Source of the DNA: Phycisphaerae bacterium
GTDB taxonomy: Bacteria; Planctomycetota; Phycisphaerae; UBA1845
DNA: 64,000 bases
Direction: 5' to 3'
Assembly (NCBI GenBank): GCA_029260215.1
Contig: JAJDDQ010000008.1
Location: forward strand, 1-64,000
The position numbers and the translations under genes are program-made. Shown in pieces: positions 35,309-42,993 of this stretch; the stretch's first letter is position 1, and each line of letters begins with the position of its first letter. The notes below the pieces were generated by a model that was given only the letters and a program-made list of their open reading frames with translations, ran no database searches and was not told the origin of the DNA.

Positions 35309-35461
35309 ATGTTCCGAAGAATCCTGGCTTTCGCCTGTCTTACGCTCTCATTCGCCGTCACCGCCGGTTGCGGCGACGACATCCGAACCACACGGACCAT
35401 CACCACGCACGAAGAAGAGCCGCCACGCATGGTCTCGCCCGGTACGGAAATCGTCGAATAG
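35309..35461 (+). CDS. Small lipoprotein
   Basis: A 50-aa product. A lipoprotein signal (MFRRILAFACLTLSFAVTAGC) ends in the lipobox VTAGC at residue 21, leaving a mature chain of about 30 residues rich in Thr, Glu and Pro. GAAGGAG lies 6 bases before the ATG. The gene follows the second GTPase by 141 bases and precedes repeat B. It belongs to no known family; such tiny lipoproteins are common next to membrane-remodelling genes, but a link is conjecture. The start and signal are convincing; the short length keeps confidence moderate. Confidence 0.6.
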   Translation: MFRRILAFACLTLSFAVTAGCGDDIRTTRTITTHEEEPPRMVSPGTEIVE

Positions 35462-35500
35462 TTGCACGCCAGCGCAGTCCTTCACGCGCATCGCGCCCCA

Positions 35501-35535
35501 CACGAGCCGCGAACTTCAGTTCGCGCGGACGCTCC
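35501..35535. repeat. Dispersed palindrome B, copy 2
   Basis: CACGAGCCGCGAACTTCAG then TTCGCGCGGACGC. The hairpin is CGCGAACT-TC-AGTTCGCG. Compared with copies at 42184 and 58951 (CGCGGACT-TC-AGTCCGCG), the change G to A in one arm is matched by C to T in the other, so pairing is kept. It lies downstream of the small lipoprotein gene and before rsmA (convergent). Confidence 0.8.
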
Positions 35536-35571
35536 AAGGTTCGCTATCGCCATTCGTGCGTTGGGTTTACT

Positions 35572-36453
35572 CTACGCGGATCTCGTCGATTCCACTTGCT
35601 GCCCGATTGAAATCCACTCGCGCACGCTAACCTCCTCAGCCCGTCGCGAAAAATCATACAGCGATTCCAACTCCGCACAGCGCTCCTTACCCAGCGCATG
35701 AGCTATGTTGTGACGCAATATCTTTCGCCGATGCGCGAAGCCCTTATGCACCAGTTGCGAGAATCGGTTGAGCGCTTCCACGCTATCGAACGGATTGGGC
35801 TTCAGGTCGACCTGCATCATCGTGGATTCCACTTCCGGTCGAGGCCAAAAGATGGTGGGCGGCAGATGGCCCAACCGGCGAGGCTTGCAGGCAGCCTGAA
35901 TGACAATGCTTACCGGCCCGTACTCCTTCGTGCGTTCCGATGCGACGATGCGATCCCCGACTTCCTTCTGCACCGTGAATCGGAATCCGTCGATTTGACA
36001 CGGGCCTAGAATCAACTCCATCAACAGCGGCGTGGCGATGTCGTAGGGAAGGTTGGCCACCATCATCAATCGGCCGCTGCACTCGGCACGCAGGCGATTC
36101 AGCTCCGTGAGCACATTTTCGGCGATGCGATGCTTGTTTGTGAACACGTCGCCGCGGATGAGAGAGAAGTTGTCCGCGCTCTTCAGCCGGCGCGAGACGA
36201 TGTCGCCGAGTTTCGGATCGACCTCCACCGCCAGAACTTTCCCAACGAGTCGCACAAGGTGTTCCGTCACCGCGCCCGTCCCCGGGCCGACTTCGAACAC
36301 AGCGTCGTCTTTAGTCAGCTCAGCCGATTCGATCAGCCGGCGGAGATTGTTGCCGTCGATCATGAAATGCTGGCCCCACCGCTTGCGCGGGTGGATGCCC
36401 TCCGCCTCGAGCATTTCTTCAATATCAGTCTTTGTCTGAAACGTTTCGTCCAT
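35572..36453 (-). CDS. rsmA: 16S rRNA (adenine1518-N6/adenine1519-N6)-dimethyltransferase RsmA (KsgA)
   Basis: A 293-aa SAM-dependent methyltransferase that dimethylates two adjacent adenosines near the 3' end of 16S rRNA. The N-terminus has the usual HPRKRWGQHFMID (about 20-32), motif I VFEVGPGTGAVTEHLV near 48, and motif IV MVANLPYDIATPL near 131, where canonical enzymes show NLPYNIS, so NLPY is kept and N is replaced by D in a position that varies. The C-terminal helical domain ends in VSVREWISIGQ. Length is slightly above the usual 270. Upstream is a divergent CII-like gene. The product acts late in 30S assembly. Confidence 0.92.
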   Translation of the reverse strand: MDETFQTKTDIEEMLEAEGIHPRKRWGQHFMIDGNNLRRLIESAELTKDDAVFEVGPGTGAVTEHLVRLVGKVLAVEVDPKLGDIVSRRLKSADNFSLIRGDVFTNKHRIAENVLTELNRLRAECSGRLMMVANLPYDIATPLLMELILGPCQIDGFRFTVQKEVGDRIVASERTKEYGPVSIVIQAACKPRRLGHLPPTIFWPRPEVESTMMQVDLKPNPFDSVEALNRFSQLVHKGFAHRRKILRHNIAHALGKERCAELESLYDFSRRAEEVSVREWISIGQQVESTRSA

Positions 36454-36581
36454 TTTCCAACCTGCTGATGTCCCTTGCCTTGACCGAACAACCGTCCGAC
36501 CATATTACCGCGCGTGCGGATTTGCGGAAACTCTAATCCGCCCCGGGCATTGTAGCGAGACGATTACGGAGAATTGAGGAT

Positions 36582-37052
36582 ATGCGATCTGACGAAGTGC
36601 TCAAGCAGGCCGCCGACGCTGTTGGCGTCAAAGCTCTCGCCGCCGAATTACGCCTCTCACCAGCACTCGTCTACAAATGGTGCCAGCAATCCGGTGCGGA
36701 CGACCCCGACGCCAGCGGAGCACGCAATCCGCTCGACCGGTTGGCTGACATTTTGCGTATTACAGGCTGCCGGAACGTGGTCGATTGGCTTTGTCACGAA
36801 TCCGGCGGCTTTTTCGTGCCCAACCCCGGCGCCGAAGACGCGCCCCCGCGCGTCGAAATGCTCAACGAGACCCAGAAGCTCGTGCAGGAATTCAGCCAAC
36901 TGCTGACCACCGTCACGCAATCCATTGAGGACGACGGCTTCATCGAAGGGAAAGAAGCCGACCTCATTCGCGATTCATGGGAGCGCCTCAAGTCCTCAAC
37001 CGAACGATTCACCGCCGCCTGCGAGCAGGGCGTTTTCGCCCCTGAAGAATAA
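36582..37052 (+). CDS. Phage CII-like DNA-binding protein (CP76 family)
   Basis: A 156-aa protein. The N-terminal half contains a helix-turn-helix pattern (KALAAELRLSPALVYKWCQ, about residues 17-35) as in phage regulatory CII/CP76 proteins (PF06892), which bind operators in lysogeny control. The later part is helical and acidic. No other phage gene is near, so it is probably domesticated and may regulate a cellular gene. It diverges from rsmA with 128 bases between the starts and is followed by repeat B. Family assignment is by the HTH and length; the target is unknown. Confidence 0.6.
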   Translation: MRSDEVLKQAADAVGVKALAAELRLSPALVYKWCQQSGADDPDASGARNPLDRLADILRITGCRNVVDWLCHESGGFFVPNPGAEDAPPRVEMLNETQKLVQEFSQLLTTVTQSIEDDGFIEGKEADLIRDSWERLKSSTERFTAACEQGVFAPEE

Positions 37053-37089
37053 CCGCCCACTGGGTTGGAGCAATTTCGATAAAATCGCA

Positions 37090-37120
37090 ACGAGCCGCGG
37101 ACTTCAGTCCACGCGGATTT
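37090..37120. repeat. Dispersed palindrome B, copy 3
   Basis: CGAGCCGCGGACTTCAGTCC then ACGCGGATTT; one base in the second arm differs from the perfect palindrome. It lies 38 bases after the CII-like gene and before the convergent FG-GAP gene. Confidence 0.75.
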
Positions 37121-37166
37121 CAAAACGCATCACCATCAAGAAAACGAAGTACACACCGAAAACGCC

Positions 37167-39050
37167 CTAAGACGCCCCGCCGCCATCGACCGACTGTCGA
37201 ATGACGTGCGTACGGTCGACCGCGAGATTCTCAACCGTCTGCTCGCCCCCTCCAGGCCAACTAATCGTGATCGACACGGGCACCGCCGACTCCCCCAATC
37301 CGATCGTCACCGGCAATTCCACCTGCGACAGATAACTCCGCGTGGGCATGACCTGCCGCGCGATGTGATCGCCCTCGACCTCGGTTTCGATCCACGCGCC
37401 GATGGCATCGCGGTTGCACGTTACCCCGATCAGTTTCAAGCGAATCCAGTGGTGACCGGCATCGAAATCGTTGCGGAACAGGATAGGCCGGCGACCGACT
37501 TGCGTGAACAAAACGTCAAGGTCGCCGTCGTTGTCGATGTCGGCATAGGTCGCTCCGCGCCCGACCATCGGCTCGGCGAAGTCAGCCGTCGATGTGGGGT
37601 CAACCGGAACGAAACATCGCCGCCGCCCAGGCCCGCAATTCCAGAAAAGCTGAGCAGGCTGCTCGTAATTCTGACTTGGCTGAACGATGTTGATCTCTTC
37701 TTCGAGATGCCCGTTGGCCTGCAGCAAATCCAGCCGCCGGTCCAAGTCGTAATCAAACAGAAACAGTCCGAACGACAGCATCAGACGACTCGGCGCACCG
37801 ATGCCCTCCACGATGGCTTCGTCCGCAAAGAGCGAGCGCCGCCCCTGCGACACGTACAGCGATGTCATTTCGTTGGCGAAGTTCCCAATCGCAACGCCCA
37901 GATCGCCGTCGTTGCGATGCTGACCCGTGTCGATACCCATCGCACCCGTCGCGTTGCCGTCGCGATCGTAGGCCAAACCCACCACGACCGCGTCTTCACT
38001 GAATGTGCCGTCGCCGTTGTTGTGGAAGTAGAAGTTCGCGACCGTGTCGTTGGAAACCAGCAGGTCCATCCAACCGTCCCGATCAGCGTCCACCGGCGCG
38101 ACGCCCAGCGATTTCGCCATGGCAGCCCCCGTAGCCGGATTCTTCACCTGCACGCCCGCGTCAGCCGACACATCTGTGAACGTCCCGTCGCCGTTGTTGC
38201 GATACAGATAGGGAAACGTGCCCGCGAAATTCATCGGCGGCCCATACGCTCTGCCCACGCCCACCAGCTTATAGTCCACCTCGAAATCAATCTCACGCGA
38301 CCAGCGAATATAATTGCACACGAACAAATCAAGATCGCCGTCATTTTCGTAATCCACAAACGCCGAACTCGTGCTCCATTCCGAATCCCCACCCGCCACG
38401 TTGGCCGACGCGGTAACGTCTTCAAAACGTCCGCCGTTATTGCGAAGCAACCTGTTCGATCCCAAAGCCGCCAAAAACACGTCAACATCGCCGTCGTTAT
38501 CGTAGTCTCCAACCGCCGCCCCAGTCGCGTAAAGCGACATGTCCAGACCCGTCTCCGTGGTCACGTTCTCAAACCGCCCGCTGCCGTCGTTACGATAAAG
38601 CGCCTGCGTCGCCGCCGATGCTTCCTGCGCGTCGCCAAGCCAACGCTGCCCGTTCATCAACAGCAAGTCCTGATCGCCATCGTTGTCGTAGTCGAAGAAG
38701 GCAGCCCCCGAACCCATCGTCTCCGGCATCAGTTTTTCACCGGCAGCGCCGCTCTCGTGAACGAAATCGATACCAGCCGACACCGTGATGTCGGTGAACG
38801 CGACCACGGGTGGAGGCGTGTCATCCTCCACCCTCTTCGGGGCCGCCACAACGGAATCGGTCGCCGGCGGAGCCTCTTCAGGCCGATTGACGCTCCACAC
38901 CACAACACAGACGATCAGCGCAATCCCAGCCATCGCCATAATCGACCGGCTGAAAACCTTACCGATGATTGAGTCGTCTTCGGCAACGAATTCATCCTCC
39001 ACCACCGGCCCATCCTGCGAAGTCGAGTCATCATGCTGTGCTTCGGTCAT
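37167..39050 (-). CDS. FG-GAP/VCBS repeat protein with ASPIC/UnbV domain (CRTAC1-like)
   Basis: A 627-aa membrane-anchored protein. After a short acidic cytoplasmic tail, one TM helix lies at about residues 33-52; the exported region holds about nine FG-GAP/VCBS repeats with calcium loops such as FFDYDNDGDQDLLLMNG, VGDYDNDGDVDVFLAALG and DINDGDLDVLF-type sequences. The C-terminal ASPIC/UnbV domain (about 535-620) ends in the usual WPGGGEQTVENL block. The start overlaps the stop of the multiheme cytochrome gene by 4 bases (ATGA), so the proteins are made together. Such pairs are common in planctomycetes and may be part of a surface redox or adhesion complex; function is not established. Confidence 0.88.
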   Translation of the reverse strand: MTEAQHDDSTSQDGPVVEDEFVAEDDSIIGKVFSRSIMAMAGIALIVCVVVWSVNRPEEAPPATDSVVAAPKRVEDDTPPPVVAFTDITVSAGIDFVHESGAAGEKLMPETMGSGAAFFDYDNDGDQDLLLMNGQRWLGDAQEASAATQALYRNDGSGRFENVTTETGLDMSLYATGAAVGDYDNDGDVDVFLAALGSNRLLRNNGGRFEDVTASANVAGGDSEWSTSSAFVDYENDGDLDLFVCNYIRWSREIDFEVDYKLVGVGRAYGPPMNFAGTFPYLYRNNGDGTFTDVSADAGVQVKNPATGAAMAKSLGVAPVDADRDGWMDLLVSNDTVANFYFHNNGDGTFSEDAVVVGLAYDRDGNATGAMGIDTGQHRNDGDLGVAIGNFANEMTSLYVSQGRRSLFADEAIVEGIGAPSRLMLSFGLFLFDYDLDRRLDLLQANGHLEEEINIVQPSQNYEQPAQLFWNCGPGRRRCFVPVDPTSTADFAEPMVGRGATYADIDNDGDLDVLFTQVGRRPILFRNDFDAGHHWIRLKLIGVTCNRDAIGAWIETEVEGDHIARQVMPTRSYLSQVELPVTIGLGESAVPVSITISWPGGGEQTVENLAVDRTHVIRQSVDGGGAS

Positions 39051-41959
39051 CCGTCCGATCCTTTCGCGATTTCTTCGCGCGCTTCAAGCAATGTCGCATC
39101 TGCCGCCCGTGTGATTTCGCGCTCAGGCAGCCCGTACGCACCCACACGCTGCAAATCGTAGATCACCACCGCCTCCGCCGCGTGATTGGCCGGCGCGGAC
39201 TTGCGGCGCGCTTCCGCAACGGCGACATCGGCTGCGTTGTCATCCGGCTTGTACTTGGCATGCAAGGTGCGATGCGCTTCCGACTTGGCATCATCGCCAA
39301 GCTGAGCGTAAAGAAGCCCCAAGTTGTAATGGGCCTTCATGTTTTCCGGGTCGATCGCCAACGCCCGATCGAACCATTCGATCGCCTCACGCATCAACGC
39401 TACCCGGGCATCCTTGGATGCCTCACCGCGCTCCTGCTTGGCCCGTTCAAAAAGCGTCTGCCCCAACTCATTCAGCACGCGATAGTCTTTGGAGAAATCG
39501 AAACCGCGCGACCGCGTCTCGTCCGAATCCATCTCAACAATGTCGCGAAAATCGGCGATGGCCTCATCCAGAAAACCGTTCTGCTTGTTCACCAGCCCCG
39601 TAAACCATTTCACCGTCCACGCAGGGGCGGGCGTGTCGTGCTCCGCAGCCCGCGTCAGAGCAGACACCGCCTCGTCCAGGCGGCCCTCTTTCAAATAAAC
39701 CCTCGCCAGATTCAAAGGCCCATCAGCCCGACCGAGTTCTTCGACGGCAACGAACGCTTCCTCCGCCTGACGCAATTCACCCTTGTTTGCACCGGTCTCG
39801 CCCTTGCGAAACAGGCCTATACCGTAATCGTTCCACCGCTGCCACGGTATGATCGGAGACGGTTCATTGGCAGCGACCGCAGAACTCTCCGCCACCGGAA
39901 ACACGACCGAATCCGTCGCCAGCGTCATAATGGGCAAATCATTGGTCACAAAATCCTGCCCCTGAAAGTACCGCATGTACAGCGTGTCGAACTTGCGATA
40001 GCGCAACGCCGCGTCGAATGTCACTGCCCCGCGCGCGTCCGGCGGGATCGTGATCTTGCAATGCACCACGTCAGCCGCACCGGGCGGAATCTGATGATTG
40101 TACAGCGACATGAAAATATCTTCCGCGTTGCGGCGATCGATGCGATTCCCGTTGCGATCGATCACGTACATGTTCACAAAGTGCGACCAAGGATCGACCT
40201 CGCCGTCGTCCGCACGCATGCCCCCGCTCCTGCCGATCACCCGATCGCCCACGCGCGCCGTCACGTCAAGCCACACCTCGTTCGAATCGGCCGTCCCCTG
40301 CGTGAACACGTGGCCCATCTTCACCGTGCGAATCACCGTATCGATCAAATACGTCTTGCCCGGCTTCAGCGTCGGCGCCGCGGGCCTGATCGGTGCGATC
40401 AGCTTTCCCTCAATCCCCTCGCCCTCACGCACCGCGAAAACGTCCACACGCATCACGCCTTCATTGAATTTCGCGTGGGCTTCGTTCACATGTGCGGGCA
40501 TGCCCAGCAAGTGCGGAACAGCCGTGTTGGCCGACGGAAACTGGTGATCGTGAACCTTGAGCACCCCGGAATCATCGAAATCCGCAGCCGCAAAGTCAGC
40601 CGATTCATCGAGCGGCATGTGGCAGTTGTTGCAGTTCGGCTCAGCCTTTGGTGGGTAATAGAAGCTCGAAACGCCATGCCCGCTCACCCCGCTCAGCAGA
40701 AACGCATCGTAATGATTCTGCCCGCGCAACCACTTGTACGCGTTCAGCTCCTCCGGCAAATGCACCTTGTGACACGCACCGCAGAACTCCGTCGATTTGT
40801 GCAGCGGCTTGAGAAACGTCTTCTTGTGAAACGCCGGCTTAGCCTTGACCAGTTGCCGATTGATCCAGCCCAAAACCCGGTTCTCACTAAATGCGAACGG
40901 GTAATGCGAAGGCGCTTCGAGCGTGTAGTCCGCATTGCCTTTCGGCGAATTGACATGCGTGATCGCGTGACACACCGTGCAGGTTATACCTGCCTGAGCC
41001 ATCGTATCGGAGCTCAGATCGTATTGCGGGTCGTCGAATCTCGGATCGTCAAACGCCCCGCTGAAAAACGGCACAGGATCGTGACAGCCCGCACAAAAAC
41101 GGGCACCCTGCACGTTCCCGTCACGCTCGAAAATCACTTTTCGCGTGTTAAGCACCGCGAATTCATAGGCAGGATTATTGAACGACGCGAAGCGATGCAT
41201 GCTGTAAGACCACGACGCATGCACATCCTCGTGACATTCCTTGCAGTATTCATCGTTCGCCAGCACCTGCGGCGATATGAAATTGCCGTCTGACGTCCGC
41301 GACAACGACGGGAAGAAATACTGCTCACCCGAAGCAGGCCCCACAACGTTCCAATTCCGAGGATCCTGCGAGTGCAGACCAGCCATCACCGCCGCAAACC
41401 CGCACGCCACCGCAGCCCAGCTCGCTCCGACGCGCCACTTGATCCGCTTGCCCGCCAATCGGTGCAGCACAAAAAGCCAGACGACCACGAACGGCGTGAC
41501 CACGTGCGCCCAATACACCACCGAACGCATCTGCACGCTCTTCAAATCAAGTTTGAATCCGAAAATCTCGACGCGCGTCAGTGCGATACCACTCCCCAGC
41601 AGCAGCAGGCTCACCGCAAACAACGCATACCCCGCACGCACCGCCCGCCGATTAGGCCTGTTCCGCGCATTCACAATATGAATACACCCGAACACGATCA
41701 CCGGCAGAACAACGACCGTCCCCAGCACCAGGTGCGCCAGAAACATCATCTGATAAAAGTAATTCTGGTAAACCTGCCCCGACCACCACTCCAGAAGCGT
41801 CACCGACCCCAGATACACCGCGTTGATGACCAGCACCGCAAACAGCGCAAACACCGCCAGCAGCAGTTTCTTCAACCGAGGACCAACCACCGCAACGTAA
41901 CGCTTGCGACGAGCTTGACCTGGAGAGACTTGATTCTCGGGCGACGTCACCACAGACAT
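39047..41959 (-). CDS. Pentaheme c-type cytochrome with N-terminal membrane domain and C-terminal TPR repeats
   Basis: A 970-aa protein. The N-terminal 190 residues have four to five membrane helices with histidines (for example FLAHLVLGTVVVLPV), resembling a cytochrome b-like anchor. Five CxxCH heme sites follow: CKECH (about 237), CAGCH (289), CTVCH (327), CGACH (393) and CNNCH (444), consistent with a cytochrome c-554/c3-type domain. Residues about 710-900 form TPR-like repeats (DGPLNLARVYLKEGRLDEAV, AHYNLGLLYAQLGDDAK). It presumably passes electrons between the quinone pool and a periplasmic partner. ATG chosen by homology start; it is followed directly by the CRTAC1-like gene. The partner and final acceptor are unknown. 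Confidence 0.85.
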   Translation of the reverse strand: MSVVTSPENQVSPGQARRKRYVAVVGPRLKKLLLAVFALFAVLVINAVYLGSVTLLEWWSGQVYQNYFYQMMFLAHLVLGTVVVLPVIVFGCIHIVNARNRPNRRAVRAGYALFAVSLLLLGSGIALTRVEIFGFKLDLKSVQMRSVVYWAHVVTPFVVVWLFVLHRLAGKRIKWRVGASWAAVACGFAAVMAGLHSQDPRNWNVVGPASGEQYFFPSLSRTSDGNFISPQVLANDEYCKECHEDVHASWSYSMHRFASFNNPAYEFAVLNTRKVIFERDGNVQGARFCAGCHDPVPFFSGAFDDPRFDDPQYDLSSDTMAQAGITCTVCHAITHVNSPKGNADYTLEAPSHYPFAFSENRVLGWINRQLVKAKPAFHKKTFLKPLHKSTEFCGACHKVHLPEELNAYKWLRGQNHYDAFLLSGVSGHGVSSFYYPPKAEPNCNNCHMPLDESADFAAADFDDSGVLKVHDHQFPSANTAVPHLLGMPAHVNEAHAKFNEGVMRVDVFAVREGEGIEGKLIAPIRPAAPTLKPGKTYLIDTVIRTVKMGHVFTQGTADSNEVWLDVTARVGDRVIGRSGGMRADDGEVDPWSHFVNMYVIDRNGNRIDRRNAEDIFMSLYNHQIPPGAADVVHCKITIPPDARGAVTFDAALRYRKFDTLYMRYFQGQDFVTNDLPIMTLATDSVVFPVAESSAVAANEPSPIIPWQRWNDYGIGLFRKGETGANKGELRQAEEAFVAVEELGRADGPLNLARVYLKEGRLDEAVSALTRAAEHDTPAPAWTVKWFTGLVNKQNGFLDEAIADFRDIVEMDSDETRSRGFDFSKDYRVLNELGQTLFERAKQERGEASKDARVALMREAIEWFDRALAIDPENMKAHYNLGLLYAQLGDDAKSEAHRTLHAKYKPDDNAADVAVAEARRKSAPANHAAEAVVIYDLQRVGAYGLPEREITRAADATLLEAREEIAKGSDG

Positions 41960-42021
41960 GGTTGAACACTCCGAACGGGCTGCCAGCCCCAACAGCAATC
42001 GACAAGACAACTCATAAGTCT

Positions 42022-42152
42022 AGTGATTGACGAACGCTTCCACAAGAAACCCCGCGGGTGCCCCACCTCTTCAGAGGTGGGGAAGTCGAATCCGTCAATT
42101 GAGGCGCGATAAAGCACCAGTGATTGACGAACGCTTCCACAAGAAACCCCGC
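42022..42152. repeat. Tandem 34-bp direct repeat flanking a shortened copy of repeat A
   Basis: The sequence AGTGATTGACGAACGCTTCC then ACAAGAAACCCCGC occurs at 42022-42055 and again at 42119-42152. Between the two lies a shortened repeat A (42056-42118, GGGTGCCCCACCTCTTCAG...). Its hairpin CACCTCTTCAGAGGTG is the reverse complement of the second hairpin of copies 1 and 2, as if the arm had been inverted. Confidence 0.8.
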
Positions 42153-42183
42153 CTCGCGAACCTCCGTTCCAAACACAGCACAC

Positions 42184-42220
42184 CCAACGAGCCGCGGACT
42201 TCAGTCCGCGCGGACGTCAA
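42184..42220. repeat. Dispersed palindrome B, copy 4
   Basis: CCAACGAGCCGCGGACTTCA then GTCCGCGCGGACGTCAA; a perfect 8-bp hairpin with loop TC. It lies in the 431-base spacer between the cytochrome start and the pseudo-receiver end, downstream of the latter. The remainder (42221-42390) shows no gene or clear signal. Confidence 0.8.
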
Positions 42221-42390
42221 AATCGCGACTACCATAGAATTGCGAGAATCCCCGCCGAATTTACCACAGTGGAACACGTACCTAGTCGTACGCCCCTCGC
42301 CCGCATTTTCTTTCGCGCGATTAGGCCTAGACCGCCCGGCCGTCTGCAGAAGTCGTCAGCAATTAGAAAGGAAAGACCCGCCGCGCCCGA

Positions 42391-42957
42391 TCACCCAGCC
42401 TGCGAATCCTGCATCGCCAGCACGCGATGGAACAACTTGCGGTGCGCTCCAACCAAATCCTTGCAGATAAGATCGATACGCTGATTGAGTTGGCGACGAT
42501 CACGCAGAACCCGTCGCAGCAGCGCCCGGTGATTCCGCCGGCGCGTCATATCGCGACTCACCGCCCGATGTGCGAACAGGCTTCGTTCGAGCGTCTCGCG
42601 CAGGTAGACTTGATCCAGCGGCAGACGCAGATAATCCGTCACACCGAGGCGCATCGCGTCGATGACATCATCCGTCTCCGGCGACGATGCGATCAGAATC
42701 ACAGGCCGATCGCGCAGGGCGATGATATTCCGTGCGAAATCAAGCCCGCACATATCCGGCAGGACAGCCTCAGCCACAACCACATCGTGCGTGTCGATGC
42801 AGTCGATATCCAGCCCATCCGCCGCCGTCGCAGCGCAGGTCACGTGCGCCCCAAGAATGCCGCCCGCAATATCCACGACGAAACCGAGGGCCGACGTGTT
42901 CGACATCACCGCCAACACGCTGCCCTGATCCTCAATTCCCTCAACGAATGCAGACAT
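42391..42957 (-). CDS. Pseudo-receiver domain protein
   Basis: A 188-aa protein with a receiver-like fold (about residues 13-120): VLAVMSN at strand 1, VVVAEAVLPDMCGLDFARN around the phosphorylation site, ILIASSPE at strand 4 and VTDYLRLPLD at strand 5. In true receivers the phospho-acceptor Asp lies where Glu63 is here, the acidic pair is where Met/Ser are, and the invariant Lys is Leu in LRLPL. So no phosphate transfer is expected and Glu63 may mimic the phosphorylated form. A helical, Arg-rich tail follows. The gene lies 36 bases downstream of the HDOD histidine kinase stop and is probably in one transcript. An ATG is preferred over a TTG at 42972. Confidence 0.75.
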   Translation of the reverse strand: MSAFVEGIEDQGSVLAVMSNTSALGFVVDIAGGILGAHVTCAATAADGLDIDCIDTHDVVVAEAVLPDMCGLDFARNIIALRDRPVILIASSPETDDVIDAMRLGVTDYLRLPLDQVYLRETLERSLFAHRAVSRDMTRRRNHRALLRRVLRDRRQLNQRIDLICKDLVGAHRKLFHRVLAMQDSQAG

Positions 42958-42993
42958 CAAATTCACCGCCAAGACCGCGACGGCGAATCCGGT

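Noticed and set aside
38969-41293. A plus-strand frame of 774 codons opposite the cytochrome gene
   Set aside because: It is antisense to five heme-binding motifs and TPR repeats, and its own product is Arg/His-rich with no domain.
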